The translations under genes were made by a program, and so were the position numbers. The notes beneath the pieces were generated by a model, which was not told where the DNA came from, did no database searches, and saw nothing but the letters and a program-made list of their open reading frames with translations. Positions 22,521 to 35,704 of a stretch of DNA of 64,000 nt are shown in pieces. How positions within the stretch are numbered: the first letter of the stretch is position 1; each line of letters starts with the position of its first letter. Source of the stretch: Epiperipatus broadwayi (Eukaryota > Onychophora > Udeonychophora > Euonychophora > Peripatidae); contig JAQFVV010000229.1 in the NCBI GenBank assembly GCA_028023455.1, positions 1,753,817 through 1,817,816 of the forward strand, given 5' to 3'.

Positions 22521-25500
22521 TAACACATATGAATATTAAAATCTGTAATTAAATAATCGATCATCTGGGAAGTTTATTTTTATATGCCTTATGAATTGTA
22601 TAAAGTTAAGATCTATAATAGTATTAATTGTAAAATACCAAATTTGTAATAATAATAGGCTAGCTAAAATTAATAGTGCCATAGAAATTAAATAAATCAA
22701 ATCTTTAATAATACAAATTTAAGTAACAATTTTATTTAGACTCTACCAATAAAATAATCCCAAATCTATATTGAATGGAGTTTAAATTTATGAATATCTA
22801 TATACTAAATAATTATCAACCTGATTGGATGCCAATATTATATACACTATATAAAATAATGTATTTGAAAATTATGATAGATATATTAATTAATAATCTA
22901 TATTACCATTTATTCATAAATAACCCTTTTATTACTAAGTATCAAATTTATGCTATATTAAAGAATAAGTGAAATTATTTAAGCTTAAATAATTTATTGA
23001 CTAGTTTTTATATTTGAATCGTATCAATTGATTTCATAAAACATTAAATTCATCCTTAATAATTACTGAATTCTAATACAGTAATAACATTTATATTATT
23101 TTGTTAATTAAATGTTTATGTTTACAACGAGACTCTAAATTACGATTACTATATCATATATCAATTTGAATAAGACTCTTAATTCCAATTTAATAAATAA
23201 CAGTTTTATTTAAAAAATTAATAAGACAATAAATTTGCTGTAATAATTTAAATTAGTGTATTATAGAATTTGATACATGTTGAAACTATAAAATGGTGCA
23301 TTGCATTAGCCATTCTTTTTCAAATCGCAAGAAAATATCCATTTATCTATTGTCTCCAATAGACAATATATATATAAATCATATAAAGAATATATTAATT
23401 TGTTACAGTTTGCCTACTGATCATTTTATCAGCAAACAAAACAAATCATTAAATAAACTCTGATGATTATTTAAATATAAAATTTAAAGCTATTAAGATT
23501 TTCTTTTGATTAGTTATACATTTATATATTCACTCACACATATATATATATGTTAAGTGACCTTTTAAAATAAAAGCAGTATTAAATCAAATATAATTAC
23601 ATAAATAAAATATACAATCTGCATGAACAGAGATCAATATTTATCACAAAGAGTTCTCCAATTTTCAACTCACTTTTATTACGTTCACATGGAAAAAATG
23701 CCAATGAAAATTCATAAAGTAATAATATTTTAAAACACACCAATCCAAAAGCTCACATCTTTTTAAAAGTATCTTTAATTTATTCAACAAACTAATTAAT
23801 AATTCCTGGCAAGATTTTATTTGCTAATTGACATTAATTAATAAGTATTATCCCTTTTAAAATGATAATGATCTCATTTGAAATTATAATCTTTAGCAAA
23901 ATTTGTATTGTATTGGTTGGTATGCAAATATATAGATGCTTAAGATATTAATCCATGTAATTAAACTTTTCCAGCATTCTTTTAAAAACTTATAATTATT
24001 CCATGTGATAATTATTTTATCCTTGGTAAGTTATTGATTTGTTGGCACACTAACATATATATATATATAGTTGTATATATATATTTACATGGTTTTAAAT
24101 AAGCATTTTAAAATTTATTCCTAGAACATTCCAGTATAAATTCCATTTTAGTTGTTATTTAAATAGCTCTCCAAAGGTTACATCTGTCATTTTTGGAAGT
24201 AAACATCAAATTTCCTGTTTTGATATTCATCATATCATTGTTCACACAAGATATTTTAATTAATATATATATATATCATTTAGAAATATATAGATATTTA
24301 TTTACTTACTGTAAAAAACATAGTATTAATCAAAGTGATCAATATACATATAAATGAAATTAAAACTTGGGTGAATTTATATTTTTTCATTGATGTAGTT
24401 TTTACTCATTGTCCTTGGATACAATTTTTAATGATAAACTCAAAATTTACACCTTTTATTTTTATTGAGTGATAACTGCACTTTAAATTAAAATCATTTG
24501 AATACAAATCAACATCTTAAACAAAGTACCTTTTTTTAAATTTTAAAACAAATATTTCAAAGTAAAATAATAATTTTAAATCTCTTCTTTTTTAAAAATA
24601 AAAATGCATTTGTTTGTTTTAAAAATACTATTTCAAATAATATATTTTTAAATAACAAATATATTTTAAAATAAGCACAATTCAAAATCTGTACGATAAT
24701 CTCGAATTCACACAATAACCCAAAACATGCACATATATGTATACACACACATGAAAATGTAATTTGTCATTTACTTATCTAAATCTATTGTCTTTTAAAA
24801 TGTGCAGATAGACAAAACATTACTGTAGCCTTTATTAAAATATATATCTTTAAATTTTTGAATAGTTTTGTAATAAGATTTTAAGTTTAATGCGTATTAC
24901 TTTTTAATAAAAATGTAAAAGAAAATAAATTGTGAATTACTTTGTATTTTAGATTTGTCTACGATAATTTCAAAATTAGGATAAACAACACGACAATTTT
25001 AAATAATCACTAACATAGAAAATCATGACAATTTTTTTATATATATGATAATATAAATCTAAGTCACAATATATCTTGTTTATTTTTTTTTCATAAGATC
25101 ATGTTTTACCACAAGTTATGATAATTGAATTTTTGTCTTACATGAAAAAAGTATTTAATAATGTTGCATAAAACAGTTGTAATTAATAGTCCAAATAATT
25201 GAATGGATGTTAAAAATTGATGTCTGATTTTTAATAATCTAATGTAAAAAAAAATGTAACTAGTCTAATTATCATGAATTAAATTTAGTCATATAATATT
25301 TTATCCCAAATGATCATGTGATTTAATAATTTATTATTTTAAGTTTTTATTATATCCAATTCTGATTTTATGTGAACTTTTTATTTTTTATCAAATTTTG
25401 ATCTTATCATAATAAAAATTGAATTCTCTTTTTACATGAATTATTTTGAACTAACACAGCCAATATATTTGCTTTTTTAAAATCTCAATTTAATTCTAAT

Positions 25501-26808
25501 TAAAAATATTTCTACTTTTTTTTAAGCCATATTCATTTTAACTTTAATTTGAGTTATGTAATTAGAAAAAAATGCTGTTTTTTTTTTCCAATATAGAATA
25601 AAGTTTGAATGTCATTTGTTGTTAAAAGCAGAAATATTTTGCTATTTAATTGAACCATTCAAAGAAAAACATGAAGTATTAGGTTTTGCTGATAAATAAG
25701 TTATAAATTTCCATTCTTTGATTTATTAGCTACAATTTTTATGAAATAGTGGGTTTTTTTCCTTTATATACATTAATTTACGGTACTTTATATATTTATG
25801 TTTTTATTAGTTCAATTAAAAATTTTTAAAAATGCTTATAAAGCATTAAAAAAGACATTTAAGATTTTAACATAGATTTTTGTATAGTTTTTAGGAATAT
25901 CCCCTACTATATTAAATGTTTTTATTATATTATTTTTTATTAATTTTTAAGATTTGGAATCATTCTTTTATTTTTTTGTAAGATGATATATCTTTTTTTT
26001 TCCATAGATTTTTCAGGAGTATTTCCACCATATAAAAATGGAATTGGTGTAGTTAAATCTCATCTAATTGTTACATATCATATGCATATTTTGAAAAAAA
26101 AAAAAATCAGTTTTCTGATGAATTATATATATGGTATTCTTCCCATATCTGTGACTTCAATTATTTACAAAAAAAAAAAAAAGTAAATAAAACATTGAAA
26201 AATTAGAAATTAATAAAGAAGACAATTTTAATTTTATATATTTATTTTTGTTCATGATACATACCTGTTTTAAATATGTGTAACAACTTGTATATATATA
26301 TAGTTTATTATTAACTGGAATTTTAGTATTGTAATCACAATATGGCTTGGAATCAAATTTTTTGGATGCCATGAGATTACAATGAGAAAATGTTTTTGTT
26401 TTGATTTGCATTTTTTTTTATATTCTAGTTAAAAGTAAAAATAATTCTTTAATGAAATTCCAAGATGTTCCTTTTTTTTTGTAATCATTTTTTAATTCAA
26501 ATATGTGATTTTTATTTATTTATTTAAAAAAAGACTATGCATTTTTTGATAATTAAATTACAAACAAACCAAAATCAATGGAGCACCTTTGATTGATAAG
26601 AAAATTTACTTTTCAAAACAAGTTATATAATAAGTTTTTAAAACAATAATTTTATAAATGAAATTTGAAAATGTAAATGATATGCAATACAAAGTTATAT
26701 TCTGCATATAGAAAGAACATCTTATTAAATATAATGCATAATCTATATTATATTAATTTTAACAATCCTTTTTAAACAAACAATAACCTTTAAATATCTA
26801 GTGCTGAG

Positions 26809-26900
26809 AATATATATTTTTGAAGTAATAATTTTTATATGTGCATACTATAAGAATACTTTACAAATCAGGATTTTAAAGTTATTTTAATAAATTTTCA
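26809..26900 (+). repeat. diverged copy of window positions 1-85
   Basis: Both segments share, collinearly, ATATTTTTGAAGTAAT, AT(A/G)TGCATA, TATAAGAAT, AC(A)AA(G)TCAG and then TTTTAATAAA. They sit 26.8 kb apart in the same orientation, one upstream of an ADAM10 exon and one downstream of the gene. This is an interspersed repeat of unknown class. Confidence 0.5.
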
Positions 26901-29900
26901 AATAGACCTACCAATCAGTTGAAAAATCCGCTACAAGAGGGTATTTATTTGTACATTTATTAAAATAACCCAAGAATTTGATTTGTAGTTATTATTATGA
27001 AGATTATTGATTGAGAAATATTATTTAATATACATTTTATATATTTATTTACAAGATGATATTTATATATATGACATATAACCTTTTATAAGTATGTAAT
27101 TGAATTGTTTACCCAAAAGATAATTGAATAATTCTGCAGTAGAGTACTACAACCGAGCAATAGCACTTGTTCATTGCTTGATCATAGTATTCTATCATTT
27201 ATCATTCTTTGGCCAAAAGAATTTAACTAATACCCAGTTATAAAAGATTATATTACTTATACAAAGGTCATCTTAACATGCATTTATTGTCAGCTAATAA
27301 TTAGAAAAGAATCATTAAGGTTGTAAACAATACAATAAAAAATTAAAAGTATGGCATAATATCAGATTATGAATTAAAGAAAAAAAAAAGATGTATCTAA
27401 TTTCTTAAACAAAGAATGTTCTTGATTTTGTAAATGATTTGCACTACGTTGCAAAATGTTCCTATGGATTCTCTATTAGATTATTTGCTTTTTATGTCCA
27501 TACAAATTTGTTATGTGTTTGTAGTGATTATTATCTTTATCAATGGATTTAAAGAGTAAATGAAGAAGTATCAGAAGAATGAAGTATTGTTTTTTATCTT
27601 GTTCATCTCAATATGGATTATACTATTTTCCATCAATCCCTTTTTTTTCTCCTAAGAAAAATCTTACATTTGTTGTAATTGGACAAGATGTTATTTATGT
27701 AATATTTTTATTTTATTTTAAATGTATTGCATTTCTGTTTGTTCAGGAAGTGAGCAGACATAGGTGTTGATGTAACTTATCCAATCTATTTTTAAATAAT
27801 TTCTGGTCATTTTTATAAAATTTAGGGTGATATCTTGTGTGAAAAGAATTAATTTATTGACATTATATTTTAATTCAATTCTGTACTTGTTTTTTTTTTT
27901 GTTTTTTAAATTATTTCTGTCAAAATTTGAGACTTTTTGTCTCTATAATATAACAGTTTCTTAATTGATTAGAAGGAGGGTAGGGGGATTGGAAAATTAT
28001 TTTGTTAATTTGTGCCTCTGCAGAGTCAGAATTGAAAATAACAAACCAGTCTAATCAAGGTGTCTTTGTTTTGGAACCTAATGTATATTTCTGTACATAT
28101 AAAATATTTTCCATGGTTTTGTAATAATGAAGAATAATAAACTTTCTTCATGTGAATTTTTTTAAACTTTGTGAGTTGAATTGTATTTTGTATGTGTGTT
28201 TTGAGTGAATATGGACGATTTAGAATATAGTCTTTATGATGAACTAAATGGATATTCACATTGTTGTAAGTACACGGTATTATTACTATTATTAAAAAAT
28301 AATTTTTTATTACAATAATAGATAATTTGATAATTCATCACTTCTAAAACAATTTATTCTACTTTCTCTGTATTAAATGATATATTATGAATTTCAATAA
28401 GCTGTATGTTCTATAAGGAAGCTTAGTTTAACATTTTGAAATTAAGAGTTATATCTTCATCATTTTTAATGAGTTTTTATATCTAACTAACAGTTATTTT
28501 ATTATTTGCAGTGAGTATCTTAATATTATAAAGTTAACAGAGATTGATAGACAATTGAAACATTGGAAGAAAAAATATATACATTGCTTTATATTGTAAT
28601 ATTAAAAGATGATTCAAAGAAAACTGATAGCTACTTTAATAAAAATATGGAAAATAGTGTATACTGGTCATATTTTAAACATCATATCTACTAAAAGAAT
28701 CATAATAAAATTAATAATAAAAATTTATTGACCAAACTATAAAATAATATTTTACAGAACATAAATTATTTAAAATCAAATTATAAAAACAATAATGTTT
28801 CTGATATGTGCAACAAAAAAATGCCTATAAGTTGCCAACAATGAGCTCTTTTCATTGTTATTATTACTTAAAGGATCTCAAACATGTCTCCATAGCTTGT
28901 TCACCATTGTGAATAATCATGGACTCAGCCTGATGTTCTGCTGTAATGATAGTAGAAACCATTTGTATTGCAATGATAATTTTACTAATACACTGACGTC
29001 ACAACCAACTTTGAGATCATCACCTCGAACTAATAATAGCTAGATTTTTTTTAAAATCATTGTTAATTAGTAAATGAGTATGTAAGTAATTGAACTGATT
29101 ACCTTAAAAAAAAAATCTTAAGCCATTTCATGACTTGAAAAAAATTCAAGGTTCATTCCAGATCAGATTCGCATTTCAGATCATGGACATGATTTATACC
29201 ATGAGATCCATTTTATTGCAATGATGGAATCTGTCATTAAAATTGTTCTTTTTCTAATTGGATTAATTTACAATCAATATAAGACTATTTTAATTTGATC
29301 ATTTGCTCTTTAGGTTCACTAACTGCAAGCATTTTTGGTTTGTTAGCATAAGGACACTGCTTACTAAATTGACACGACTTTTCTTTTGTATTTCCTCTAA
29401 ATTGCATTAGGCAGGGGTATTGCTAATGCTTATTGTTTCTGGTGCATGAGTTCAATTACTTCAAGGCTTTACAAAATGAGAAAAATATTTAGAATTAAAT
29501 TAAAACATTAAAATTATATGATTCAATATAATATATATATATATATATCATGTAAAGTATTCATTTAATAAAAAAAAGCATCACTAGGACATTTTAAAAT
29601 CATTTAAATAATACCGAGTACTAAGGCTTGGTCAAAACATTTTACTGAACCAGCTTTAATAGTATGGATTTAAAAAAGACTGCAACATCAATTTTTAATT
29701 TATTTTATTAGTACAAAATACCTAATAAAGATTTTCAGTTTAAAATCCTTAGGAATTTATTAAACTTCAGAATGACTGTAAACATCTTTTTTTATATATA
29801 CGAATTTGATTGAAGGAATCCACCAATAATCATGATTGTATCTAATTACAATCATTTTTTTATTTTCACTGTCAACACATCAACTCTACACCCACATCAA

Positions 29901-31087
29901 ATTAACTTAGGATCTTTTAGTGAAGCATGAGTAGAATCTCTCTATAAAAAAATCTTGTGTCAACTTGTAACCTGAAAAAAAATTTCAAGATTAATCTTGG
30001 CTTTAACTCAAACTTAAGATCATAGGCACAACAGGTGAATGTTCTACCCACAAAATGGAATTTCTAACTTTACTCAATAAAGTTGACAGTGTAATGTAAT
30101 TTAAATTATTATTTTACAATTTTAATAGGAAAATGTGAAGAATGTATTGTGTGATTATAACTTTCCTCATGAATTTGTCTTTTTGCTTTTTCTTTTATTC
30201 TCTTAATTTTTTTTTTTTAGATCTAAGCCTCTAATATTTTTGGTTAGAATGGAATATAATCTTTCAGACTCAAGCCATTTATAAAATCTCATTAAATATG
30301 CTGTTGGCATTGTGTTTGCATTTTCATCTTTTAAACATAAACACAATAATTCTAAATTCAATTTTTTTTTGCCATGATTTTGAGAAACAATGAGGATAAC
30401 TTTAGTAGACTGGAAATCCTAATTTTTCTCCTAAGGAGTGGTTTGTATAATTAATCTTTAATTCCTTATTCTTTGTCATTTTAAATTATTTTTTTTATCA
30501 ATGAAATTCGAATTCATTCACAAACTGCTCATAAATGAATATGTTCTGTTAAACACTTCGATATGATAATGGATTAGAGAATTCAAATTTTTCCTGGATT
30601 GAAGCTTATTCTATTACTTTAATGTCTGAGTAACTCATGACATCTTGAGCAAAATAATTATTTGATTAAATTACAACTATTATAGAATTCATATATTTAA
30701 TCTTAAAAAATAACTACTTTGCTTTTACTTCTTCATACTATTTGCAAAAACAAAGTCCTGCAGTGGAATAAAAATGGCACCAAATTATGACAGTACTTTT
30801 ATGGTTTAACTGGAGTCCTATATATAACTATAAAAATATGATACCTCTTACTAAGAAAGTCATGGACTCTGCAGTTGTAGAAATATGTCATCTCTATCAT
30901 TGATGATGATGGCTGTATCATAATTTTGTTTTTTGGTTGACATAATTATAGTCATCTGACTATCCTAGAAATACCTGGGACCTTAATTAGAAACTGACTG
31001 AGTAAGTAATTGAGTTGGCTGCCTGCAAAAATGTTTGACATGCATATAAGTATTCAGTTACTTAACAAATCATTCTAAATTTCATGT

Positions 31088-31146
31088 GGATTCAAACCAT
31101 AAATCACAGGCATAACATTTAAATTGATTGATCACTTTACTATAAA
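31088..31146 (-). repeat. fossil tRNA-like (SINE) sequence
   Basis: On the minus strand TAGTAAAGTGA (one mismatch from the A-box consensus) is followed about 35 bases later by GGTTTGAATCC (one mismatch from the B-box). There is no cloverleaf, so it is not a functional tRNA. Similar fossil boxes occur near 43.2 kb and 47.86 kb. Confidence 0.35.
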
Positions 31147-32099
31147 GCTGTTTTATATGCATAAGAAAAAAATTACAATCCATTATAATTAACAATTCCA
31201 TTGTATATTTTAAATTATGAAGAATTGATAAATATCTATAAATTCCAGTTGAAAATAATAAATCTGACAGATTAACTTGTTGGGAGGAAAATACTTTAAT
31301 GGCAAACAATAAAATCAGACCTAAAGAAAAATGAATGCAACAACAGGAAGGACATGAAGGGATAGAAAGGAATTGTATAAGTAGAGGAAAATTCTATTTA
31401 TGGACAATAATTTTTTTAATTGCTTTTAAAAGCAGTTGTCTTCATTCTAATTCAGAGTTGTTTATTGTAACTTGAGAAATAATAGTGTTAGTATATCCCA
31501 CATATTCAGACTAGATTCTGGTTTATGGCCTTCTTCAGTGATGACTTTGGACCTAATAAACTTCATTATTTAACTTTTAAATTATCAAACTAATAGCCCT
31601 AATTTTTTTTAAAAAAGCTTAAGGTTTGGAAAGCGAAGTTAATTTGCTTGTAGAGTTTCATAGATGTGATACCAGGTTAGCGACTGCATTTTTTGTTAAT
31701 TGTGCCTATTTTCTTCTTTGATTAAGATAATATATACCATCAAAATTTCATGTCTTTTTTACATTTGATCTAAATCTTTTGGTGTTCATAAAACTAAGAA
31801 GAAAAAAAAAGAGTAATTTTAATACATACCTGATGATTTTTATTGTTGTTAAAAATGTCAATTTTAAACACGATTATTTTATCAGAAATTTATAATTGAC
31901 TAATTATTTTTTTTTAAAAAATTAAAATTCATTTATTTAAATTTAATAATAAGTTAATTGAGAGAGATGGGGATGAAGTGATGTACCCAATATTTTGATA
32001 TTTGGTTGTACATATTTCAAAGGGATTTGATGAAATAGAATTGGAGTTATTGGGAGAAAAATTTAATTAGTTAGCAGTGACAGAAACATTTAAGAAATG

Positions 32100-33000
32100 A
32101 ATAACTGCATCTTCAGACAGGAGAAAGGGACTAAAAAGATATGATGAAGGTAAGAAAGAAAGATGTATAAGATTTATTTTTAAGGACAGCACCTTAGAAA
32201 AAAGTATAAAGAATATATGCATATTAGATTGAAAGATTAGAATAAGAGTATTTAGGAATGTTTATATAGGATGTAAATAAGTTCAGAAAAAATAGTTTAA
32301 AAAATATTGATTGTAGGTTATATAGAGACAAATGGGGCATTATTAAAATGTGAGAAAGATGGTCTGAAACTCAGCAATTTAACTTAAAATATGCAATGGG
32401 AAGTTTAATTTTATATGCTTAAGACAGAAGCTGAAGTATGCTGTTGATTATGTGTTGGTTCATAAAAAAGAATTGAAAAAAAAAAAGAATTTAGTGATCA
32501 TAATTTTATATTGATAGAATTAGGAATATTTGAAAGACTAAGCGATGAAATTTTTAAGAATAGTAACATCTTGAAAATAAATATTTTGAAATTATGAAGA
32601 GTGGATTGATATAGTGAGGAAGATTGCAAATGAGTATTTATTTAGAACCCAACACTGTTAATAAAAGAATACTTAAACAACATAAAAGAAATTGGAAGAA
32701 AAATTTTTTTGGAGAGTGTAAAAAGAAGACATGTAGAAATTGTAAAAAGAGTATTAAAAATAAATGGGAGGAGAGGAAGTAAAGGTTAGATGGGGAAATT
32801 ATTATTTAATAGAATCAAGATGAAAATGGGATGAACTTAAGAAGTTAATGGAGGAAATTAACAATGTTGGAAGAGAAGATTGTGAAAAAGTTTAGAGATA
32901 CATAAAGGGAAAAAACCCCACTAAATACGAATAAAAAGTGTATGATGATAGAGAACTTGAAAATTTTCTTAATGAATTTATTATGTTAGCTGTTTATACT
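32100..33000 (+). pseudogene. LINE fragment: end of endonuclease domain and start of ORF2 linker
   Basis: At 32437 the + strand reads YAVDYVLVHKKELKK and, after a shift, SDHNFILIELG (Ser-Asp-His at 32493-32501). This is the end of the exonuclease-endonuclease-phosphatase domain of LINE ORF2 (IDYv.v......SDH.p...el), whose His is catalytic. Near 32896, RYIKGKNPTKYE then KVYDDRELENFLNEF resembles the linker before the reverse transcriptase. Stops and shifts are frequent. The RT palm is absent from this piece; a C-terminal RT piece in the same orientation lies at 37.4-38.2 kb. Confidence 0.6.
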
Positions 33001-33046
33001 TCTATACAGAATGTAATAACTGATAAGTGTGCATATATCAACTATA

Positions 33047-33365
33047 AAGAAGCTTGTTATTTCTATAAATTAATTACAGCTTAGCACTTTTGAGAACTTA
33101 TGGCATTCTCATATTCGTAGCAAGATGAAGTATAATAATGGAGAGATGAGTATAATTGTATGTATTTGAAGATGTAGCAAAATGAACTATAATCATAATG
33201 GAGAGATGAATATAATTGTATGTATTTGAAAAAATTCAAATACATACAATTATACTCATCTCTCCATTATGATTATAGTTCATCTTGCTATGAATATGAG
33301 AATGTCATAAATAAGTTCTTGAAAGTGCTAAACTGTAATTAATTTATAGAAATAACAAGCTTCTC
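33047..33365. mobile_element. foldback MITE with TATA target duplication
   Basis: Long inverted arms meet at a 4-base loop near 33229-33232. The right arm (33233-33365) is the inverse complement of the left arm, including AGAAGCTTGTTATTTCTATA at the outer end and ATGGAGAGATGA(G)TATAATTG near the centre. The left arm carries an extra tandem copy of its inner ~55 bases. TATA occurs on both flanks (33043-33046 and 33366-33369), a likely target duplication. The arms are nearly identical, so it is young. It sits just after the LINE endonuclease fragment. Confidence 0.75.
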
Positions 33366-33984
33366 TATAGGTGCATAGAAGCACAATTATCACCGTTATT
33401 AATAAATTTATTTTAAAAACTTTGGATGAAGAAGAATTAGTAATTGAATGTGATGAATACGGAATTGAATAATAGACAGATTGAAAAAAAAACAAGATTA
33501 GTATAAGCACTAAATTACTTTTTCAGCATATGATTTTATGCCCTTATCTGTTTTAACCATTAATCTATTATTGCATAAAGAATGGTGTCTACTGTTTTAT
33601 AATATAAATAAAATAATCAATAAAGGTTGAAACAAATAAACTACACATTTTAACAACATAGAATAAATTTTTAAAAAATGTTTGGTACAACTATATACTA
33701 TCTTATATAATTTTCCAATCATTTTTAATTAACCAGCTATTAATTATTGAACTTTTATAAATATTTATACAATTATCTATTTTATGCATAATATAATTTC
33801 TTTCATATATATCTGTCTTGTTTTTGGATCTTTAATGTAGTAAATTATAGGTTTAATATTTTTATAGTATCTATTGTATGTCCATATGTTAAGTAATGAA
33901 AGCAGGGCTGCCGCCTGTAGGTTATGCAGGGCACTAAGGCGCTTCCCTACTAGGTGTCAAGACAGATTGTTTACATTTTCAAAT

Positions 33985-34430
33985 CATTGGAAATACGTTC
34001 TGAGTGTAATTATTTTTTATTTAAATATAAGAGGAATACTTCTTTACTTAAACTTATTTGTGATAGTTAACCAGGCTTCCAATTTCTAGGCACAAGTTTT
34101 GAAATATACTACATATATACTCTTATCATTACACTAAACCGAACAGACTGACGCCATTCTGTCATGATAATTAATAAAACTTATAAATAAATGTTTAGAT
34201 TCCTGAATCATTTTATTCCTAGAAACACATTCTGATTGTAAATATTTATTATTTAATTTACCATAAGATAAATATTTCTTTATTTAAACTTATTGTGACA
34301 GTCGCTCTAGCCTCGAAATATATTTCATATATACACTACCATTGCACAAAACTTAATAGGCCGATGCCTTTTCGCCATTATAATTAATAAAATTTAGATG
34401 TAAATAAAAATGTTTAGATTTTCCAATTAC
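33985..34430. repeat. diverged tandem duplication, about 230-bp unit
   Basis: Two consecutive units share TTCTGA(G/T)TGTAA, CTTTA(C/T)TTAAACTTATT, GAAATATA, CATATATAC and ATAATTAATAAAA, ending ATGTTTAGATT. The first unit is preceded by a relatively GC-rich segment (33900-33965) containing GGCGCTTCCCTAC. No family recognised. Confidence 0.65.
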
Positions 34431-34719
34431 TTTTATTTAAATATGCTAATTTATATAAAAAGTAGCATTATTATTATTAATTTATTTAAAAATAAAACTT
34501 ATTTTAAAAATATTGCCTTGTAATTACAATAATTCTGCATAGGATGAAATTATCTTTATCAATAATGTTTTACAAGTTTTAAATGTGTTGCTCACTTGGG
34601 AGTACAGAAATGTTAGCTTCAATCCTGTTTTGTGCCAACATTATTTTTACAGTGTTATCTTTCTCTTTTTTTGTTATGATTGTCCTGAATTATCTTTTTA
34701 CCTGATTTATTAAATAGCT

Positions 34720-34829
34720 TTTCTTTTTTTCTCATGTGTCATAGCATCAGCCAGGAAACGAACCTGCTAACACGGGACAACTGCTTGTAAAGCAGCCGTT
34801 GCTGACCTCTCGACCACCAATGCTTGACA
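34720..34829 (-). mobile_element. tRNA-derived SINE
   Basis: This is a full-length copy of the same SINE as at 7553 (minus strand). It has the A-box TGGTCGAGAGG, the GCTGC/GCAG stem-loop and a GCTATGACACATGAG tail junction followed by an A-rich tail. The B-box-like region is altered (GGTTCGTTTCC). Flanks are AAATAGCTTTTC and AAATGATATCTT; no convincing target duplication survives. Confidence 0.8.
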
Positions 34830-35586
34830 AATGATATCTTTTTTTTTAATTTTAAATGCAGTATTTGTTTTTTACTTGTTCTCTAGCTAAAAACTCTCAA
34901 TTGATCCATAATTCACAATACAATGAAAACTTAAAATAAAATGCTAGGCATTTTGATGGTTTTAAAAATTTATTGAATAAATAATCAAGTATGAAAAAAT
35001 AAAATTCTTCCCTTAAATAAATTCTGGCTAAATCTTTGTTAAACTATATAATAAAGTATAGCATATATAATATGACTTAGTTATTAATAGGCATTAAAAA
35101 ATTAAATATTGTATTTTATTATTGAACAAAAATAATTTTTATTTTTGTTAAAAAAAAAGTTGTTGCTAATTGAATTAATTAAAAACAATTTTTTAAAAAG
35201 ATTGTCTGCATGTCCTTAACATGGCATTATTGTAACACCTGTACAACTTGCAACAGCTCTAAGGGAAAACTGCCTTGAAAATTCATTATCTATACTAGTG
35301 GAAAAATCCAATCGTTTGATTTTTTTCCTTATTATAATCTATCATTAAATAAAAGAAACTGCAAGACATGGTATAATGACTTCTAAAAATTTATGGAATA
35401 AACAATGTGTGAAAATTTTCCTTAAATAAATATAAGGTAAATCCCTAGATACCTAACTATATTGTGTGATTAAGATTTTAAACTGAAATAAGTATACAAA
35501 AAAAAATTCTATTACTGAGATTCCAAATAATACAAAATAAAAAACAAGATGGTTAGTGTCGATCTAATTAAAATTGATTGCTATTT

Positions 35587-35688
35587 TTTTTCTCATGTGT
35601 CATAGCATCAGCCAGAAGCGAACCCGCTAACCCGGGTCAACTGCTTGTAAAGCCGCTATCTCTGACCTCTCGACCACCAATGCTTGAC
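35587..35688 (-). mobile_element. tRNA-derived SINE with perfect 16-bp target duplication
   Basis: AAATTGATTGCTATTT occurs at 35571-35586 and 35689-35704, bracketing a minus-strand SINE. The A-box TGGTCGAGAGG and B-box-like GGTTCGCTTC are present. The anticodon-like stem is disrupted relative to the copy at 7553. The perfect duplication indicates a fairly recent insertion. A 12-base G run lies about 160 bp downstream (35852-35863). Confidence 0.85.
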
Positions 35689-35704
35689 AAATTGATTGCT
35701 ATTT

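Larger units (their letters stand above)
21134..31900. other. AT-rich intergenic or 3' UTR DNA without recognisable genes
   Basis: I find no exon, RNA gene or intact element. Recognised items are a degenerate repeat array (22285-22520), a diverged repeat shared with the window start (26809-26900), tRNA-like fossil sequence near 31088-31146 and a weak hammerhead-like sequence near 31.5 kb. (TA)n tracts and A or T runs are scattered throughout. The longest stop-free stretch (21918-22283) shows no family motif. Confidence 0.6.

Noticed and set aside
28855-29043. 62-codon open stretch with moderately complex composition
   Set aside because: No recognisable domain and no flanking splice sites in phase.
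31460-31570. Possible further hammerhead-like core on the minus strand (CTGAAGAAGGCC)
   Set aside because: Stem II is only 2-3 bp and the GAAA block is absent, so it is not distinguishable from chance.
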